NCBI GenBank assembly: GCA_948474755.1
Contig: CAOLHI010000960.1
Location: 124,001-188,000, forward strand
DNA from: Ctenosaura bakeri
Taxonomy: Eukaryota > Chordata > Lepidosauria > Squamata > Iguanidae
Length of the DNA stretch: 64,000 bases
Direction: 5' to 3'
The notes under the pieces are model-generated. The model saw nothing but the letters and a program-made list of their open reading frames with translations, was not told the DNA's origin and searched no databases. The position numbers and the translations under genes were made by a program. Below, one piece after another: positions 1 through 11,782 of the stretch (position 1 is its first letter; every line of letters begins with the position of its first letter).

Positions 1-415
1 AATGAGAAGTAAGAAGGATCCTATTCCTCACTTCTGAAACTAAAGATGGCAAAATCACAAAAGCAGAGGACCAACTGTACTTAAATTATTAAAACTGACT
101 TTCGACTCTGACCAGAAATTCTGGAATACAGGTTGGGGTATAAAGTTGGCTCCCAGACTTGAGACTTGACTTGAAAGTATCTTGCAAGGACTTGAGACTT
201 GACTTGAGACTTGAAATAAAAGACTTAAATATATCACTGGAAATGTTGTGTCTTAACCTTTCCAAGTAACCACTTCTTTGATACGTAGATTGATGCTCTT
301 GGGTCTGTTGCTCCTTCACTGTGGAAGTTGGTTAGTTTCTGTCCTCTTTTTGTCAGAGAGAATTGTTCACAGCTGGGATCTTGTCTCCATGATGGCTTCC
401 ATCCATCGAAGACAG
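1..415. other. No gene seen; short tandem motif
   Basis: No coding or transposon signature was recognised. Positions about 158-213 hold an imperfect tandem run built on GACTTGAGACTTGACTT. The short open frames here are mostly products of that run. Confidence 0.5.
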
Positions 416-650
416 TGTTGTTGTTGTTTGGCTTCAGGTCACTTCTGACTTATGGCAACCCTAAGGTGAACCTATCACAGAGTTTTCTTGGCACGATTTG
501 TTCAGAGGGGATTTGTCTTTGCCCACTTCTAAAGCTGAGAGAGTGTGACTTGTATAAAATCACCTGGTGGGTTTCCATGACCAAGTGTAGTTTTGAAGCT
601 GGTTTCCAGAGTCATAGCCCAATGTCCAAACCACTACAAAATGCTGAACA
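416..650 (-). mobile_element. tRNA-type SINE with Bov-B/RTE-like tail, reverse
   Basis: On the minus strand this reads as a short interspersed element. Its 3' tail lies at the left edge, where the plus strand has TTCTGACTTATGGCAACCC followed by CTAAGGTGAACCTATCACAG. A body block GAGAGAGTGTGACTTG follows, then a degenerate head near 640. The same order occurs at 25812-25990 and 58052-58255. SINEs of this kind need a LINE for mobility; the tail resembles the Bov-B/RTE tail of squamate SINEs (inference). It is diverged and probably inactive. Confidence 0.65.
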
Positions 651-1250
651 GCATTGGGGACTCTTATGACCACATTTAACAGCTGCTGAAATGATATACT
701 CGTGTTCATCTTTTCACTTGACTATAAAGATCCGCAGTGGTTAGCCAACTACTATTCAACTCTATGAGTCTATGATTCTAACAGTTTGTAGCTACTAAAC
801 TGCTGTACTCTGCTAGCATTTGCATGAACAGGTTTATGTAGGGAAGGATTTCTCAGAGCTCAGGCCATGGGGAAAAGGCTTAAGATTCCTGACAGTGAAG
901 GAAGTAACTGTGCCCTTTAGAACAGAGGGAGCCCGACCCTTTTTCTATGTTCACAGTGAATGGAGCCCCCTTTTCCCCCTTCCCCCTTTATTTTTAAAAT
1001 TGGAATTCCTTATTCATTCAAGACAAATGGGAGATGCAAACACATAACAGTAACAGTATTGACAAATGATTTACATAAAGCAAGTTTGTCCACACACAAA
1101 CACAGTAATCTACAAAAAACAAAAAATCAACGATATAACACTTCCAGCACAACCTACTACATAAAATAACTTTGTTGTCCAATCTGTAGCTTTTTCTGAG
1201 TAGGAAGTCAAAGAAGATAATCCAATCCAATCTGAATGGAGCACCTTGAA
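651..1250. other. No feature recognised
   Basis: Ordinary AT-leaning sequence. I see no repeat family, RNA gene or credible coding frame. Confidence 0.4.
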
Positions 1251-1279
1251 ACCCAGCATGGTATGGTGGGCAGTGTTGG

Positions 1280-1370
1280 ATAGCTTGGAAAAGTTACTTT
1301 TCTAGACTACAGTTCTCAGAATCTGATGTGGGGGATTCTGGGAGTTATAGTCTAAGAAAGTAGCATGTGC
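1280..1370. mobile_element. Small palindromic MITE-like fragment
   Basis: The block CTAGACTACAGTTCTCAGAATC is followed about 10 bases later by its near reverse complement GATTCTGGGAGTTATAGTCTA, giving a hairpin with a short loop. Flanking AAAAGTTACTTTTC is itself palindromic. This is the structure of a small foldback MITE. The family is not identified. Confidence 0.4.
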
Positions 1371-1792
1371 AAGCTCTGGTTGAGCTAAGACTAAGCAGAC
1401 TTATATTAAAATTCTTGCTGAGACATGAAGATCATTGCATGACTTCAGTCACTTTCTTGCTTCACACGTTGGGTGGGCATGCTTCCCCCAAGCTTATTTA
1501 GTGGTTGCATTCCTTCTTTCTTGCTTTTATCCCCATGCAGTCCAATGGAGGTGCACTAAGAAATTTCCATGCACTGTTAAGAGATGGACAAAGTACTATA
1601 AATTCTTTTCTTCTACCCTCTTTTTCTCATTCCTATGAAAGACTTGATTGTGTGACTGAAGACAATTTAGATGGTTAATCAGCAAATACATCTTTAAATT
1701 TGATGATTGCTTCAGTTATAGTCCATCCATCTTGGATGATACCTATGTAGTTTTACAAAGAAGGAAAACCCCAGAACCCACCTCAGACTAGA

Positions 1793-2497
1793 TCTTATAA
1801 GTAGTCACTCGGACAAAAAAAACAATTGAAAAATGTAGTATACATGTATGGATAACGATCACAATGTTGGGAAACAGAGTTATTACTATTATTATATATT
1901 TTTACACCAAAGAAATAAATTAACAGGTAGTATCTAAGTTACAGAACCCACAAACAAGGACAGCAATAATAACTATAAACAAATTCTGCTTTACATCAAA
2001 GAAATAAACTGCAATTAACAATTAAGAATTGCAATTGCAATTGTTTTTGCAATTGCAATTAACAAAAAAAAAAAAAAGAGGCTATGTATTAGTTAACAAG
2101 TTGTTCTCTGCATATCTATTAGGATTGCTTGTATTGTCTATGAACATCTCTGAACTGTGAGACTCTGAACTGGGTAGTGACATATTCTTTAGGTACAGCA
2201 TTTGGAAACTGGCAGCTGCTTGCTCTTTGTATGTTTGCAGTGACTGCAGCCCAGACAACTGGTGGATTAAGGAAGTGAACAAAACTTTTGCAAAATTTGT
2301 TTATTGTTATTATTGCTGTCCTTGTTTGTGGTTTCTGTAACTTAGATACTATTTGTTAATTGCAATTTATTTCTTTGGTGTTAAAATATATAATAATAGT
2401 AATAGACACCTCTATTTCCCAACATTGCGATTGTTATTCGTAGACATACATGCTACATTTTTAGTCCAAGTCTCTACTTATAGGACTTATGTAGTTT
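1793..2497. repeat. Large inverted repeat (arms about 200 bp)
   Basis: The left arm (about 1793-1985) and right arm (about 2287-2497) are near reverse complements. The left has AGTATCTAAGTTACAGAACC, then ACAAACAAGGACAGCAATAA; the right has their complements TTATTGCTGTCCTTGTTTGT and CTGTAACTTAGATACTA. The roughly 300-bp spacer carries several GCAATTGCAATT palindromes and a poly(A) run at 2064-2077. Arm divergence suggests an old element or an inverted pair of insertions. No terminal duplication was found. Confidence 0.65.
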
Positions 2498-2693
2498 TCC
2501 AGCCCTTTTGCCTGTTGCCCCACGATTGTGTCACTCCCACACAAATGCCATGCATGAAAGAACCTTAATTTCATGTTTTTGTGAAGGATGATCTGGGTTG
2601 ATCTGTCGCATCATCAACAGTAAAGAGGTTTGGTCATGGTTTATCTATAAGTTCTCATAGACTAGTCCATTAGAGGCACACCAAGCTGTAGCC

Positions 2694-3062
2694 CAGAGCT
2701 TTCCAAACTGTGTCTCGCCACACGTTAGTGTGTCGGCTACAGTGTGTAGGTGTGCCGTGTGAATGTAATGGGTGGAGGGGCTGCTTTTCTTACCACTGTG
2801 GCAGGCTAGGCCTAGGTGAAGGGGCTGCCTGTGTCACCACCACCGCCCCAGGCCAAGGAAGACCCCATCAAGGGTGGTGGTGGGCCAGGGGCTGCTGCTT
2901 CCGCCTCCACCGCCCCAGGCCAAGGAAGATCTCGGCAAGGATGGCGAGGTCAGTGGGCCAGGCCTGGGTGGAGGGGCTGCCTCCACTTACTGAATTACTG
3001 TGTCGCAAAATGATTCGTCTCTAAAAAGTGTGTCACCATGATGAAAAATTTGGAAAGCTCTG
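2694..3062 (+). mobile_element. Non-autonomous hAT element, family A
   Basis: It begins CAGAGCTTTCCAAACTGTG and ends TTTGGAAAGCTCTG, giving inverted termini. The flanking 8-mers CTGTAGCC and CTGTAATA agree at five of eight positions, consistent with an old 8-bp hAT duplication. The interior is G/C-rich and holds a repeated block around CAGGCCAAGGAAGA (near 2850 and 2920). The same family occurs at 62759-63846 with a perfect 8-bp duplication, which supports these boundaries. No transposase frame is present. Confidence 0.7.
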
Positions 3063-3070
3063 CTGTAATA

Positions 3071-4079
3071 TGTGGAAGCTTCCCACAAGTAAAATTTGTT
3101 CGCCTTTAAGGTGCTAACATTTCTGGTTTAGTTCTTCTCATTTCTTTTTGCACTTCCTCTTCTTCGGAGACCCTTGAAAGTGTTGTGTCTCCATCTTTCT
3201 CTCTCCCATTCTCTTTAAAGAAACACCAATGATTTCATCCTCTAGCAATCTCCATGCTCTTTACATTGATTTTCACCACGGAGCCATTAGAGGGAGCCTA
3301 AGCGCATGCAACCATGTCATTGTCTTCTTTTCTTCCTTACTGGGTCTGCCATCACTAAGAAAACTCTTTCTTCTTGCCCTCATTTTTCAAGATATACTTA
3401 GCATCGAAGCTGAGCAAAAGATTCCCAGAGTTTGCTTTATTAGCTTGAAAGTGGTGATGCCTTTGGGTTGAGGAGACAAGGAAACGCTGTGGAAATCCCT
3501 TTTCTCTTGTCCTTTTCATGGTTGTTTATGACTATTCACACTCACTTTATTACTTTCTTCTGCTGTTTTTGTGACCGTACCCCACCTAATTTCATTAATT
3601 TCATTCCTTTTCAAGCAATCCCTGGCTAGAGATAGTGCTCTGTTATAAAGCTGATAAGAAGTGGCATTATATAAACGTTGACAAAGGGAAATGAAGTCTG
3701 GAGTAAAGAGAATGTCCTAACTTGAGTAGACCCATTGAATCAACTTCTGAACAGTAGGTTAACAATTATTTACTACTTTTGATTTAATGGTCCTACACAA
3801 GTTGGGACTAACAATTGAATTTAGGCAAAGTTTCCCTACAATGCTCATATCTTATCCAAATAGGAATCACAAAATGAAGATCCCTTTTACAATAATCCAA
3901 GGAAAAAATAATAATCCTGCCCACACACTGGAGGGCATTTCTCAGTTCTAAGAAAGATTTTCAGTAAACTGCTTTCCGAGTAGCTGGGTTTCCAATCTTG
4001 ATTCTGAATTGAGCTCAGGGGAAGCCATCTCTCATTAACTGAAATAAGTTCCTGTAAATCTTGGGTATCAAACAGAGAC
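3071..4079. other. No feature recognised
   Basis: About 1 kb without a repeat or coding signature that I can name. Confidence 0.4.
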
Positions 4080-4165
4080 CCTTCCAGAAATAATAATCAG
4101 GAATTTTGGAAGCTGCCTTGGGTTCCATTCTGGGAGAAAAGGCAGCATACAAATATAATAAATAC
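4080..4165 (+). mobile_element. L2 LINE 3' tail fragment
   Basis: It contains GCTGCCTTGGGTTCCATTCT, GGGAGAAAAGGC and then ATACAAATATAATAAATA. This is the conserved L2 3' end (SCCTTGGGTTCC...GGGAGAAAGGC) with an AATA-rich tail. Only the tail is present. Confidence 0.6.
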
Positions 4166-4644
4166 TTAGATAAAAAAATTAATTGAGGGGAGGACTGTGC
4201 CAGATGTATAAATACAGAAAAGCCATCTATGAACATGGAGGGAGTGTGACTCTCCCCACCACGAATGGACATCCTTAAATATTTTATCCATACACTTAAG
4301 TTTAATAAATATGGTAGTTTTCTCCTTTCTGTAGGAGAAAACATTCCTCCACAGAAATCTCCCTGCATTTGAATGTCTGAAGTATTGTGGAGTAATTATT
4401 CTGCAGAGAAAAGATGGGTTTTTGTGCAAACAACCTGTTTTCAGTGCAGAAAACACTCCAACCCATGTTTTTCTCCACAGAATAATTCCTTCACATCACT
4501 TTGGGGTGTCAAATAATGAGGAAGAAAATTGCATGCATTCTCACTGTTCCATTATTTTTCCTGATGAGTCTTTCCATTTTTCAACCTGGGAATGAATAAT
4601 CTGAATAACTGCAAAGATTCTTTCCATCCCTACTCCCCTGCATC
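4166..4644. other. No gene; CTGCAGAGAAAA-type words
   Basis: Positions 4340-4490 contain several short words around CTGCAGAGAAAA, TGCAGAAAACA and CCACAGAATAATT. They resemble the denser cluster at 22050-22275. Otherwise nothing is recognised. Confidence 0.35.
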
Positions 4645-4647
4645 TTA

Positions 4648-4779
4648 GGCCATTTCCACACTAGACTGTTATATGGAATTCTTGGGTTTGCCAAGGCCCC
4701 TCCCTAAACTGCAAACCAAGGATTCCATAGGATGTTGAAAGTGGAATAATAGTACTATAACGGTCTAATGCGGATGGGC
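4648..4779. mobile_element. GGCC palindromic MITE, family 1
   Basis: It starts GGCCATTTCCACACTAGAC and ends TCTAATGCGGATGGGC, flanked by TTA on both sides (3-bp duplication). The interior carries the family core TTCCATAGGATGTTGAAAGT. It is shorter than the palindromic members because part of the left half is missing. Confidence 0.75.
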
Positions 4780-4782
4780 TTA

Positions 4783-5084
4783 GAATGAGGAGCCTTGCCC
4801 CTTTCAGTCCATAGGCCATTACTGTAATTGAATGCACGTTATTGATGAGAGGCCACTGAACTTCATCCCCTGCTTGTAGACCAACTTCAGGTCCCTCTCT
4901 TGGATTAGGTGGAATGGTGGTCTTCTCCAACATGGCTGTTTTAAAGTGTTCTCAGAAACTGTAGCTAACAAATGAGGTGCTGATCTATATGTCCAGAGGG
5001 AAAACAGACAAATTGGTAAGAACTGCATTGAGTTGCTTCACCTCCACCTCCTCTCTGTCTTTTGCCTGGTTGTGCCTTGGACTA
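4783..5084. other. No feature recognised
   Basis: No repeat or coding signature that I can name. Confidence 0.35.
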
Positions 5085-5185
5085 GTGGCACCTCAGCTTT
5101 TGACATCATGGACCCCTCTTTAAGAATCTGATTCAAGTTATGGACCCTCTCTTGCCCAAAATGCACATAAACAAATGCACACAAA
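5085..5185. mobile_element. Possible ancient amniote repeat fragment
   Basis: The run CTTTTGACATCATGGACCCC, then AAGAATCTGATTCAAGTTATGGACCC and CCCAAAATGCACATAAAC, looks like an old dispersed amniote repeat. The resemblance is from memory and unverified. Confidence 0.25.
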
Positions 5186-5983
5186 ATGTTGCATACAATT
5201 TAACCTCGGAACTTAAATGGTCAACAGATGATAAGGTGAACAATGAGTGGGCACCTGTAGGTATCTTTCTTCAAAATTAAATAAAATAAGACTTGTTGGA
5301 AAAGAAAGATTTCATAGAAAAACAAGATGAGAAAGTTTGGATTTGAAAAAGTAATGGTTAATTAGCTAAAATTTAGTGAACAAAAGAAATTATAAACAGC
5401 AAGTAAAGTATTAAAAATGTTCTAATATAAACTGGATTTTTATGAAGTATGAGGAATAGACAATTAGAGGAAATTTGAAGCATGCTTGGTAAAAGGTAAA
5501 ATGTACTGCATCGCGGAAAGGGAAGGAAGGAAAGAAGATACATGGAATTGCTTCTCGATAATTAAAATGTACTATTGTTTCATTATTTATTTGTATATTT
5601 CATGATGGATATGCTATATACTTGTATTTTATTTCATTGGAATAACAACTTCAATAACGAGTGTATAGTGCTATAAAAATATAAACAAAAAGTGTTGCAA
5701 AAAATTTATTATACTGCATTGGAAACTGATTTCCTCAACCTAGACTAGTCTTGCCCCTGCTATGCATTTACAGATTTGCAAATTTTAGGAAGTTCATATT
5801 AATTTTTTAAAAAACTGAACAAAACTCTCACTCATCCCTCGTTTGAGAGACCCAGGTCAGCTTTCAAAGCGGTAGGTTCAAGTGTTAAAATTGCACGCAT
5901 GTGTTTGCTATAGACAGTTGCCTCAAAGAACAATGTGTTCTTTTTCACTGTACGTAAGATTTTCTTTTCTTTTTAGAGTCTGC

Positions 5984-5987
<4 letters not shown>
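5186..5987. other. AT-rich sequence, nothing recognised
   Basis: Strongly AT-rich (especially 5270-5720) with many short A/T runs. No gene or repeat family is recognised. Confidence 0.4.
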
Positions 5988-6017
<30 letters not shown>

Positions 6018-6022
6018 CACAC
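5988..6022. repeat. (CA)n microsatellite
   Basis: An uninterrupted ACACAC run followed by ATGCACAC. Confidence 0.9.
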
Positions 6023-6847
6023 AGATCTGTAGTGTTTGTGCGGTACAAATTGATGGTTGTGCTTTCAGAAGCAGCTTTAACTAATAACTTGGATGGGAGG
6101 CACTCTTCAAGTTCACACTCCTTTGAGATGTTCCCTCACTTTATTGCTTCTCCTTTTCTTTTGTGGTCCTTGTGTGTAAATCTTCCTTTGATAGTAACAT
6201 CGCTTCCCTTTGAGCTATAGGAGAGCAGTGATGATTGAATTAGGCAGAGATGTTCTTTCCCACCCCTGAATTACTGTATTTTATTTCCTCCTCAAAGGCT
6301 TGTTGGTTCAAGCCATCCTCGGATGCTGTCTGATATCGCCCTCCCTTCTCACCCCACCACCTCTCCTTTTAACACCATCTCATTCTTGCCAGGGCAAGTA
6401 AATCTTCAGTGTTTGTCTGACTGTAGTGCAGATTAAGAAAACTGTCTCATTCCTCCCCATGGGAGCTTCTTTCCTGAAGTGAGGATTTGTTTTTTCAATC
6501 CAACCACATTGCCCAATCTCAGGGGCCACAAAAACAGACTCTAGGCGATATAACTCGCATTGGAGGGCAGGGCAAGGACACGTTCCCTCCAGCATTTTCC
6601 CAGGCTCATCTGAATTTTGTACCCTTGTTGCACTGAAGTGGAAGTCTAGATAAAACCAGAAAGGCACGGCTTCTCTTGTGGTCAGAACTTAACATGTTGG
6701 CTTGATTGGGATGCTTCCTGGTATGTGAATAGTCAAACTGCCAGTAGGATGGCATGTATCCTGATTTGTAGAGAAGAGCTTCATTTCGAGCAATGGCAGC
6801 TGGTGGCTTCCTTGTCAGTTGGGGTGGTGAATCAATTCTGAGTTTTA
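6023..6847. other. No feature recognised
   Basis: No repeat or coding signature that I can name. Confidence 0.4.
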
Positions 6848-7011
6848 GGCCATTTCCACACTAGACTGTTATAGGACTATTATTCCACTTTCAACATCCT
6901 GTGGATTTGGGAGGGGCCTTTGAGGTCCCTCCCTAAACTGCAAACTCCAGGATTCCATAGGATGTTGAAAGTGGAACAATAGCATTATAACCGTCTAGTG
7001 TGGAAATGGCC
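6848..7011. mobile_element. GGCC palindromic MITE, family 1
   Basis: It starts GGCCATTTCCACACTAGAC and ends GTCTAGTGTGGAAATGGCC. The two halves mirror each other about a centre near 6920, where GAGGGGCC meets CCCTCCCT. The flanks (TTA left, CTA right) do not give a clean 3-bp duplication. Confidence 0.8.
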
Positions 7012-7430
7012 CTAATCTGAATTTTAAAGGTGCTGTCCAAGGTACTCCACCTATTTTCAGCACCTTGGATAACTCCTTTGAAGATGAAAGACTGAACTAC
7101 AGCACAGAGAGGATTCTTCTTCTCACTGACATGGAAGCTACCATCTGAAGGCTGTCCAACCCGAGTCCGGTTTCAAGGATAAGTCCAGTAAAGAACCCTC
7201 AGAAGGGAGAGTAGAGGCCTTGGAGTGGCCCATAAATTGTTCTTGGCTCTTCAACACCAGGATGACCAAGCAGGCACACCGATGGATGCATTATATTTCT
7301 ATTTAAAGCACAGAACGTAACGTTCTGTTTTCTTTAAATATATCATGAGATGACAAGGCTCATCGAAGAAGACAATAATGCTCATTGAAGTGGGAGGGAG
7401 TAAGAAAAGAGGAAGATTGCATTTGAAACA
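7012..7430. other. No feature recognised
   Basis: No repeat signature apart from a local palindrome near 7310-7330 (AGAACGTAACGTTCT). Confidence 0.4.
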
Positions 7431-8360
7431 GGCAAGGTTCTCTGCTCCCAGTGCTATTCAACATCTTCATCAATGACTTGGATGAAGGAGTGAAGGGCAT
7501 GCTGATCAAATCTGACACCAAATGGGGGGGGGATTACTAATACCCCAGAGGACAGGATCAAATTTCAAAATGACTTTGACAGATTGGAGAGCTGGGCCAA
7601 AGCTAAGAAAATGAATTTCAACATAAATGTAAGGTCCTGCACTTAGGCAGAAAAAATGGAATGCACAAATATAGGATGGGGGACACATGGCTGGATAACA
7701 GTATGTGTCTTCTGGGAGTCTTGGTGGACCACAAGCTGAATATGGGACAGCAGTGTGATATGGAATCCAAGAAAACCAACATGATTCCTGGTTGCATCAG
7801 TAGGAGTATGGTGTCTAGATCAAAGGAGGTAATGGTACCACTCTATTCTGCTTAGACCTCATCTGGAATACTGGGTCCAGTTCTGGGCATCTCAATTCAA
7901 GAAGGATATCGACAAGCTGGAACGTGACCAGAGGAGGGCGACCAACATGGTGAAGGATCTGGAAGCCATGAAGCCCTACGAGGAACGGCTTAGGGAGCTG
8001 GGGATATTTAGTCTGCAGAAGAGAAGGTTAAAAGGGGATGTGATAGCCGTGTTTAAATATTTGAAAGGGTGTCATGTCAAGGAGGGAGCGGGCTTGTTTT
8101 ATGCTTCTCCAGAGACTAGGACAAGGAGCAATGGATTCAAACTAGAGGAAAAGAGATTCCACTTAAACCTCAGAAAGAACCTCCTGATGGTCAGAGGTGT
8201 TTGGCAGTGGAATCTGCTGCTCAGTGGACTGTGGGGTAGTCTCCTTCTTCGGAAGTTTTCAAACAGAGGCTGGATGGTCATCTGTCGGGAGTGCTTTGAT
8301 GTGGGTTCCTGCATGTCAGGCAGTTGGTCCGGATGGCCCCTGAGGTCTCTTCCAACCCCA
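7431..8360 (+). pseudogene. CR1 LINE ORF2 C-terminal remnant
   Basis: This is a degenerate CR1 non-LTR retrotransposon, from the end of the reverse transcriptase domain into the 3' region. The translation shows LLFNIFINDLDEG (RT palm block). Where CR1 normally has MLIKFADD, only MLIKSD remains, so the catalytic F-A-D-D motif is lost, apparently by a short in-frame deletion. Downstream, in shifted frames, are VDHKLN, SRSMVSRSKEV, RLRELG and FKYLKGCHV, then the UTR-like text ending GGTCTCTTCCAACC. The octamer tail is missing. Stops and frameshifts are frequent. It is inactive. Confidence 0.85.
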
Positions 8361-9104
8361 GCAATAATGTCTGCTTAAGGCATTATACAGACATTTTATA
8401 AATGCTTTCACTTACACGAATTCTGTCCCTTGTACCAAATTTTTAATCATCTGAAATATACAACCAAACTTACAGTCTATAGCCTGTTCAGGTAGACATT
8501 CTTATCTGTCGTAGGAGTTACACAGCTCTTATGGACTTCTTTGCAAACACAGGTATTGAAGGGTTGATCTCTTTGTTAAGTCTTAAGAGCATTCATTATC
8601 ATTTATTAATAAATGTTTTCTCATTATAACTTTACCAGTATCAGGATAAACCAGCATTTTAGGGCAGCCTTTTAGGGCTATTAGGAACAAGTCATTGTAA
8701 ATCAGCAATGTCTTCTGCAGTGGAGGCGTGCTGAAAACAGCTTCATGATCACTCTATCTGGCCTTCTTTTTATCTTCACCTTGTGCCTACTCAGCTCGTC
8801 TATCATTGACCAGTCAATACTGAGTAGCTCACAACCAAGTTGTATCCTAGAGATATCTAGTAAGTGGTTTTCTTATTCAGTAAAAACACACATCTTTCCA
8901 TCACTCTGCATACAATATGGTAGGAGTCAATACTCATCTAATGCTCCTGTGCCATCCAAGATGCTTGTTGGCCATGGTTTATTTATTCTCCAGAATCTAC
9001 TGGTGCCTTCACCTCTAGAGCAAAAGTGTGTTTCTTATCTTCTGTTTACATTCCAGAGGATCTGGCATTCGTCCCAGACAGACCTGCACTGTAGGTAGTT
9101 TTCT
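8361..9104. other. No feature recognised
   Basis: No repeat or coding signature that I can name. A short (CA) run lies at 9107-9122. Confidence 0.4.
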
Positions 9105-9310
9105 GCAGCCACACACACACACAGAGCTGCCTGTGTTAGCAATTTTTCAGGTTAAATTCAGTCCTTTAAACTTATACGGTCAGGTCAAGAAGTTGGCAAC
9201 ACAACATTCGCTGGCCTGTAACACACGACAGGAGGATTGATTCAAGTCAAGGAAGCCATGCCCCTGGGTCAGCAAGACCTAAGTGGACAAGGGCAGTGCA
9301 GGTAATATAA

Positions 9311-9417
9311 GAATAAGGAGAAGGAGAAGGAGGAGGAGGAGGAGGAGGAGGAGGAGGAGGAGGAGGAGGAGAGAAGAAGAAGAAGAAGAAGAAGAAGTAG
9401 TAGTAGTAGTAGTTGTT
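9311..9417. repeat. Compound trinucleotide microsatellite
   Basis: (AGG)n runs into (AGA)n and then (AGT)n. The polyleucine and polyserine frames read across it are artefacts. Confidence 0.95.
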
Positions 9418-9550
9418 GTTTTTGTTTATTTATAATACCCTTTACACCAAAGGGCAGAATACTGACATATACAATCAGGGACAAAGACAATAGAACAGAA
9501 AACCACAGCAAGATGGACAGTCAAAGAGGAAGGTCTTCTACCATTTACAA

Positions 9551-9840
9551 AAATGGGTGAGTTCCTCCTCCAGCTGGAGGTCCAAAGGAAGGCCGTTCCA
9601 CAAATGCAGAGCCAGATCTTGAAAGGCTCGCAACCTTGACAGAGCTGTACACATTGCTGGGACAGACAATAATCCTTTGCCTGTAGATCTCAAATTCCTG
9701 GGTGGAACATACTACACAAGCTGAGCTGCAAGGTACTAAGGAAGGTTAGAATGCAGAACTTTAAATATTAGGACCAAAAGTTTGAAACAGACCCTGCCCT
9801 GAACTGGTAGCCTGTGAAGGGATCTACTGGGAGAAGAAAC
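9551..9840. repeat. Possible dispersed retroelement fragment
   Basis: Contains GGCCGTTCCACAAATGCAG and CCTGAACTGGTAGCCTGTGA, phrases that look like a dispersed squamate retroelement. The class could not be assigned and only one copy is in the window. Confidence 0.3.
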
Positions 9841-9866
9841 AGGTGAATATTTTGGCAGATTTTGCT

Positions 9867-9935
9867 TTCTCATTCATAGGGGCACCATAAGTCAAAGCTT
9901 ACGCTGTCAAATAGCAACAACAAGTTTAATGCTAG
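9867..9935 (+). mobile_element. SINE/Bov-B-type tail fragment
   Basis: GGGGCACCATAAGTCAAAGC and then AGCAACAACAAG matches the 3' tail shared by the SINEs in this window, followed by a short CAACAA run. No head is seen. Confidence 0.5.
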
Positions 9936-10378
9936 ATTGAGATCTGTATAAATTAGCATCTATAGTTTTAATGCAAATTAGTTCCTTTGTTTGTTATTTC
10001 TTCCCCCAGCAATGCATAAGTGACTAGTCTGGTTGTCAGATTGTGACCATCAATAGGAGGCCAAGAGCCAGGATGGGATGCCAAGAACCAGAAGAACCCA
10101 GTATTGCCAAGGCAATGAAAATCATAGCCTGGAGAGGAAGAGGAAGAGGAAGAGGAAGGCTTTCTAGCTCTTTCTGTTGAAGCCAATCAGGAGAAAGGGA
10201 GCCAAGACCTCCTTGGGTAAGTGGAAGGGCAGAAGTGGTGAAAAACAATGCTAGGCAACCCATACACAGAGGTATACTGCCTCCGATATCAGAAGTGGCT
10301 TGTAGCTATCCTGACTTGCCCTCGATCGCCTCTATGACATATAGACATGAATGGGCTCTATCTATTGGCAGAAGATCT
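9936..10378. other. No feature recognised
   Basis: Nothing recognised apart from a short GAGGAA run at 10133-10158. Confidence 0.35.
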
Positions 10379-10381
10379 ATA

Positions 10382-10549
10382 GGCCATTTCCACACTAGAC
10401 TGTTATAGTGCTATTATCTCACTTTCAACATCCTATGGAATCCTGGGGTTTGTAGTTTAGGGAGGCGTCTTTGGGGCCCCAGGATTCCATAGGATGTTGA
10501 AAGTGAGATACTGGTAATAGCATTATAACAGTCTAGTGTGGAAATCACC
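10382..10549. mobile_element. GGCC palindromic MITE, family 1
   Basis: It starts GGCCATTTCCACACTAGAC and ends GTCTAGTGTGGAAATCACC, with ATA on both sides. The interior is palindromic about 10468, with the core CAACATCCTATGGAATCCTG and its complement. Confidence 0.8.
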
Positions 10550-10734
10550 ATAGTTGCTTTGTCAGTTAAGAAAACTGCAAGGCTTTTTTGTAATTGGCTT
10601 TGCAAGCATATTTTGGCAGAGGAGAGACAAGAAATGGCAAACACAATTTGCGATTCACCATGGCATCCATTTCACATCCCCATGAGCCATTTTATCTGTT
10701 AAACAGAATCAGTGTTGCACTTGAGTAAGCCCTT

Positions 10735-10880
10735 TAAATTGGTGACCAGCTCTGCTCCTCGGGAGACTGAATTCCATAGTTTAATGCACACTTCCTGAGC
10801 AAGTCCTTCCTTTTGTCTGTCCTGAATCTCCTTCCCATCGTATTCCTCAGTTCCATGATAGCAATCCAGCATTAGGCTGC
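10735..10880 (-). mobile_element. CR1-like 3' region fragment
   Basis: The plus strand reads CCTTTTGTCTGTCCTGAATC, then TCCATGATAGCAATCC. The first phrase is typical of the reversed 3' untranslated part of CR1-type LINEs. Short and diverged. Confidence 0.4.
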
Positions 10881-11409
10881 ACTGAGAACAATGTAGGAGT
10901 CTGGAATATGGGAGAACAAAACTAGCATGTGCATAACCCCCACCATGTCCTTGAACTCAGTCTCAGTAAAGATACACACCTATGGAAAGTTGCTGGGATA
11001 ATTTTTGCTCAATATTGCACCACTGAAAATGGCTGCATGACATTACAGTGAATTATCGCAGCCCGCTGTGCATTTCATTTCCCCTAGCTGCTGTCACAGC
11101 AGTCACTTGACTGAAAATTAAGTGTATATTTCATCTTTTCCTTTAAAAAGAAGAGTTTTTTTTCCCCCAAGAAAGAAAAGTGGAGGTGGCGGTTGTGGAA
11201 GGCATTCGTAGGAAGGCAATCGTAGGTGTCATTGGTTTTGCCAGGGTTGAAATAATATTTCTAGTTTCTTTCTTTTTAATTAGCCAATAGCAAAGATTCA
11301 GAAATCCTCTTGTAAGAAGTCTGGGGAAATAATATTTCAGATTCAGAGGGGGCATAGAGCAGTGGGGAATCACCTGCTTTTCATGCAGAAGTCCACAGGT
11401 TTAACTGGA
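10881..11409. other. No feature recognised
   Basis: No repeat or coding signature that I can name. Confidence 0.35.
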
Positions 11410-11575
11410 GAGCTGCCTTTTAAAAGTAACTTATTCCTTGTACATGTTACAGTGTTTGAAAAGTAACCCATTACTGTTATTTATTGCCGTATTGTAAAAG
11501 TAACTTGTTTTTATTATTTATTTCACTGCTAGTTACTTTTTCATTAATTCCCATATATTTTTTTGAGAAAAAAAA
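11410..11575. repeat. AAAAGTAACTT-rich repeat fragment
   Basis: Several copies of AAAAGTAAC(T/C) in both directions (11423, 11460, 11500, 11530) suggest a degenerate TIR element, like the flanks of the small palindrome near 1285. Confidence 0.35.
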
Positions 11576-11782
11576 GCTTATGATGGATAAGAGAATGGTA
11601 TAAAACTTTTAAAAACCCTATTTTTACCCTAAGAAGTGGGAGATGTTGGGATCCACCCACAATGCCAGCATCTTCTTAGAATTTGGGGGAATTATAGCTC
11701 AAAGGAGGCCTGTGAGAGGAGGGTAATGACAAGATCATGTCTTGTATATCAGTACTAACTGTAGAGAGGATTCCGTTAAACA

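Noticed and set aside
9269..9511. Polyleucine/polyserine minus-strand protein
   Set aside because: It is the translation of a trinucleotide microsatellite.
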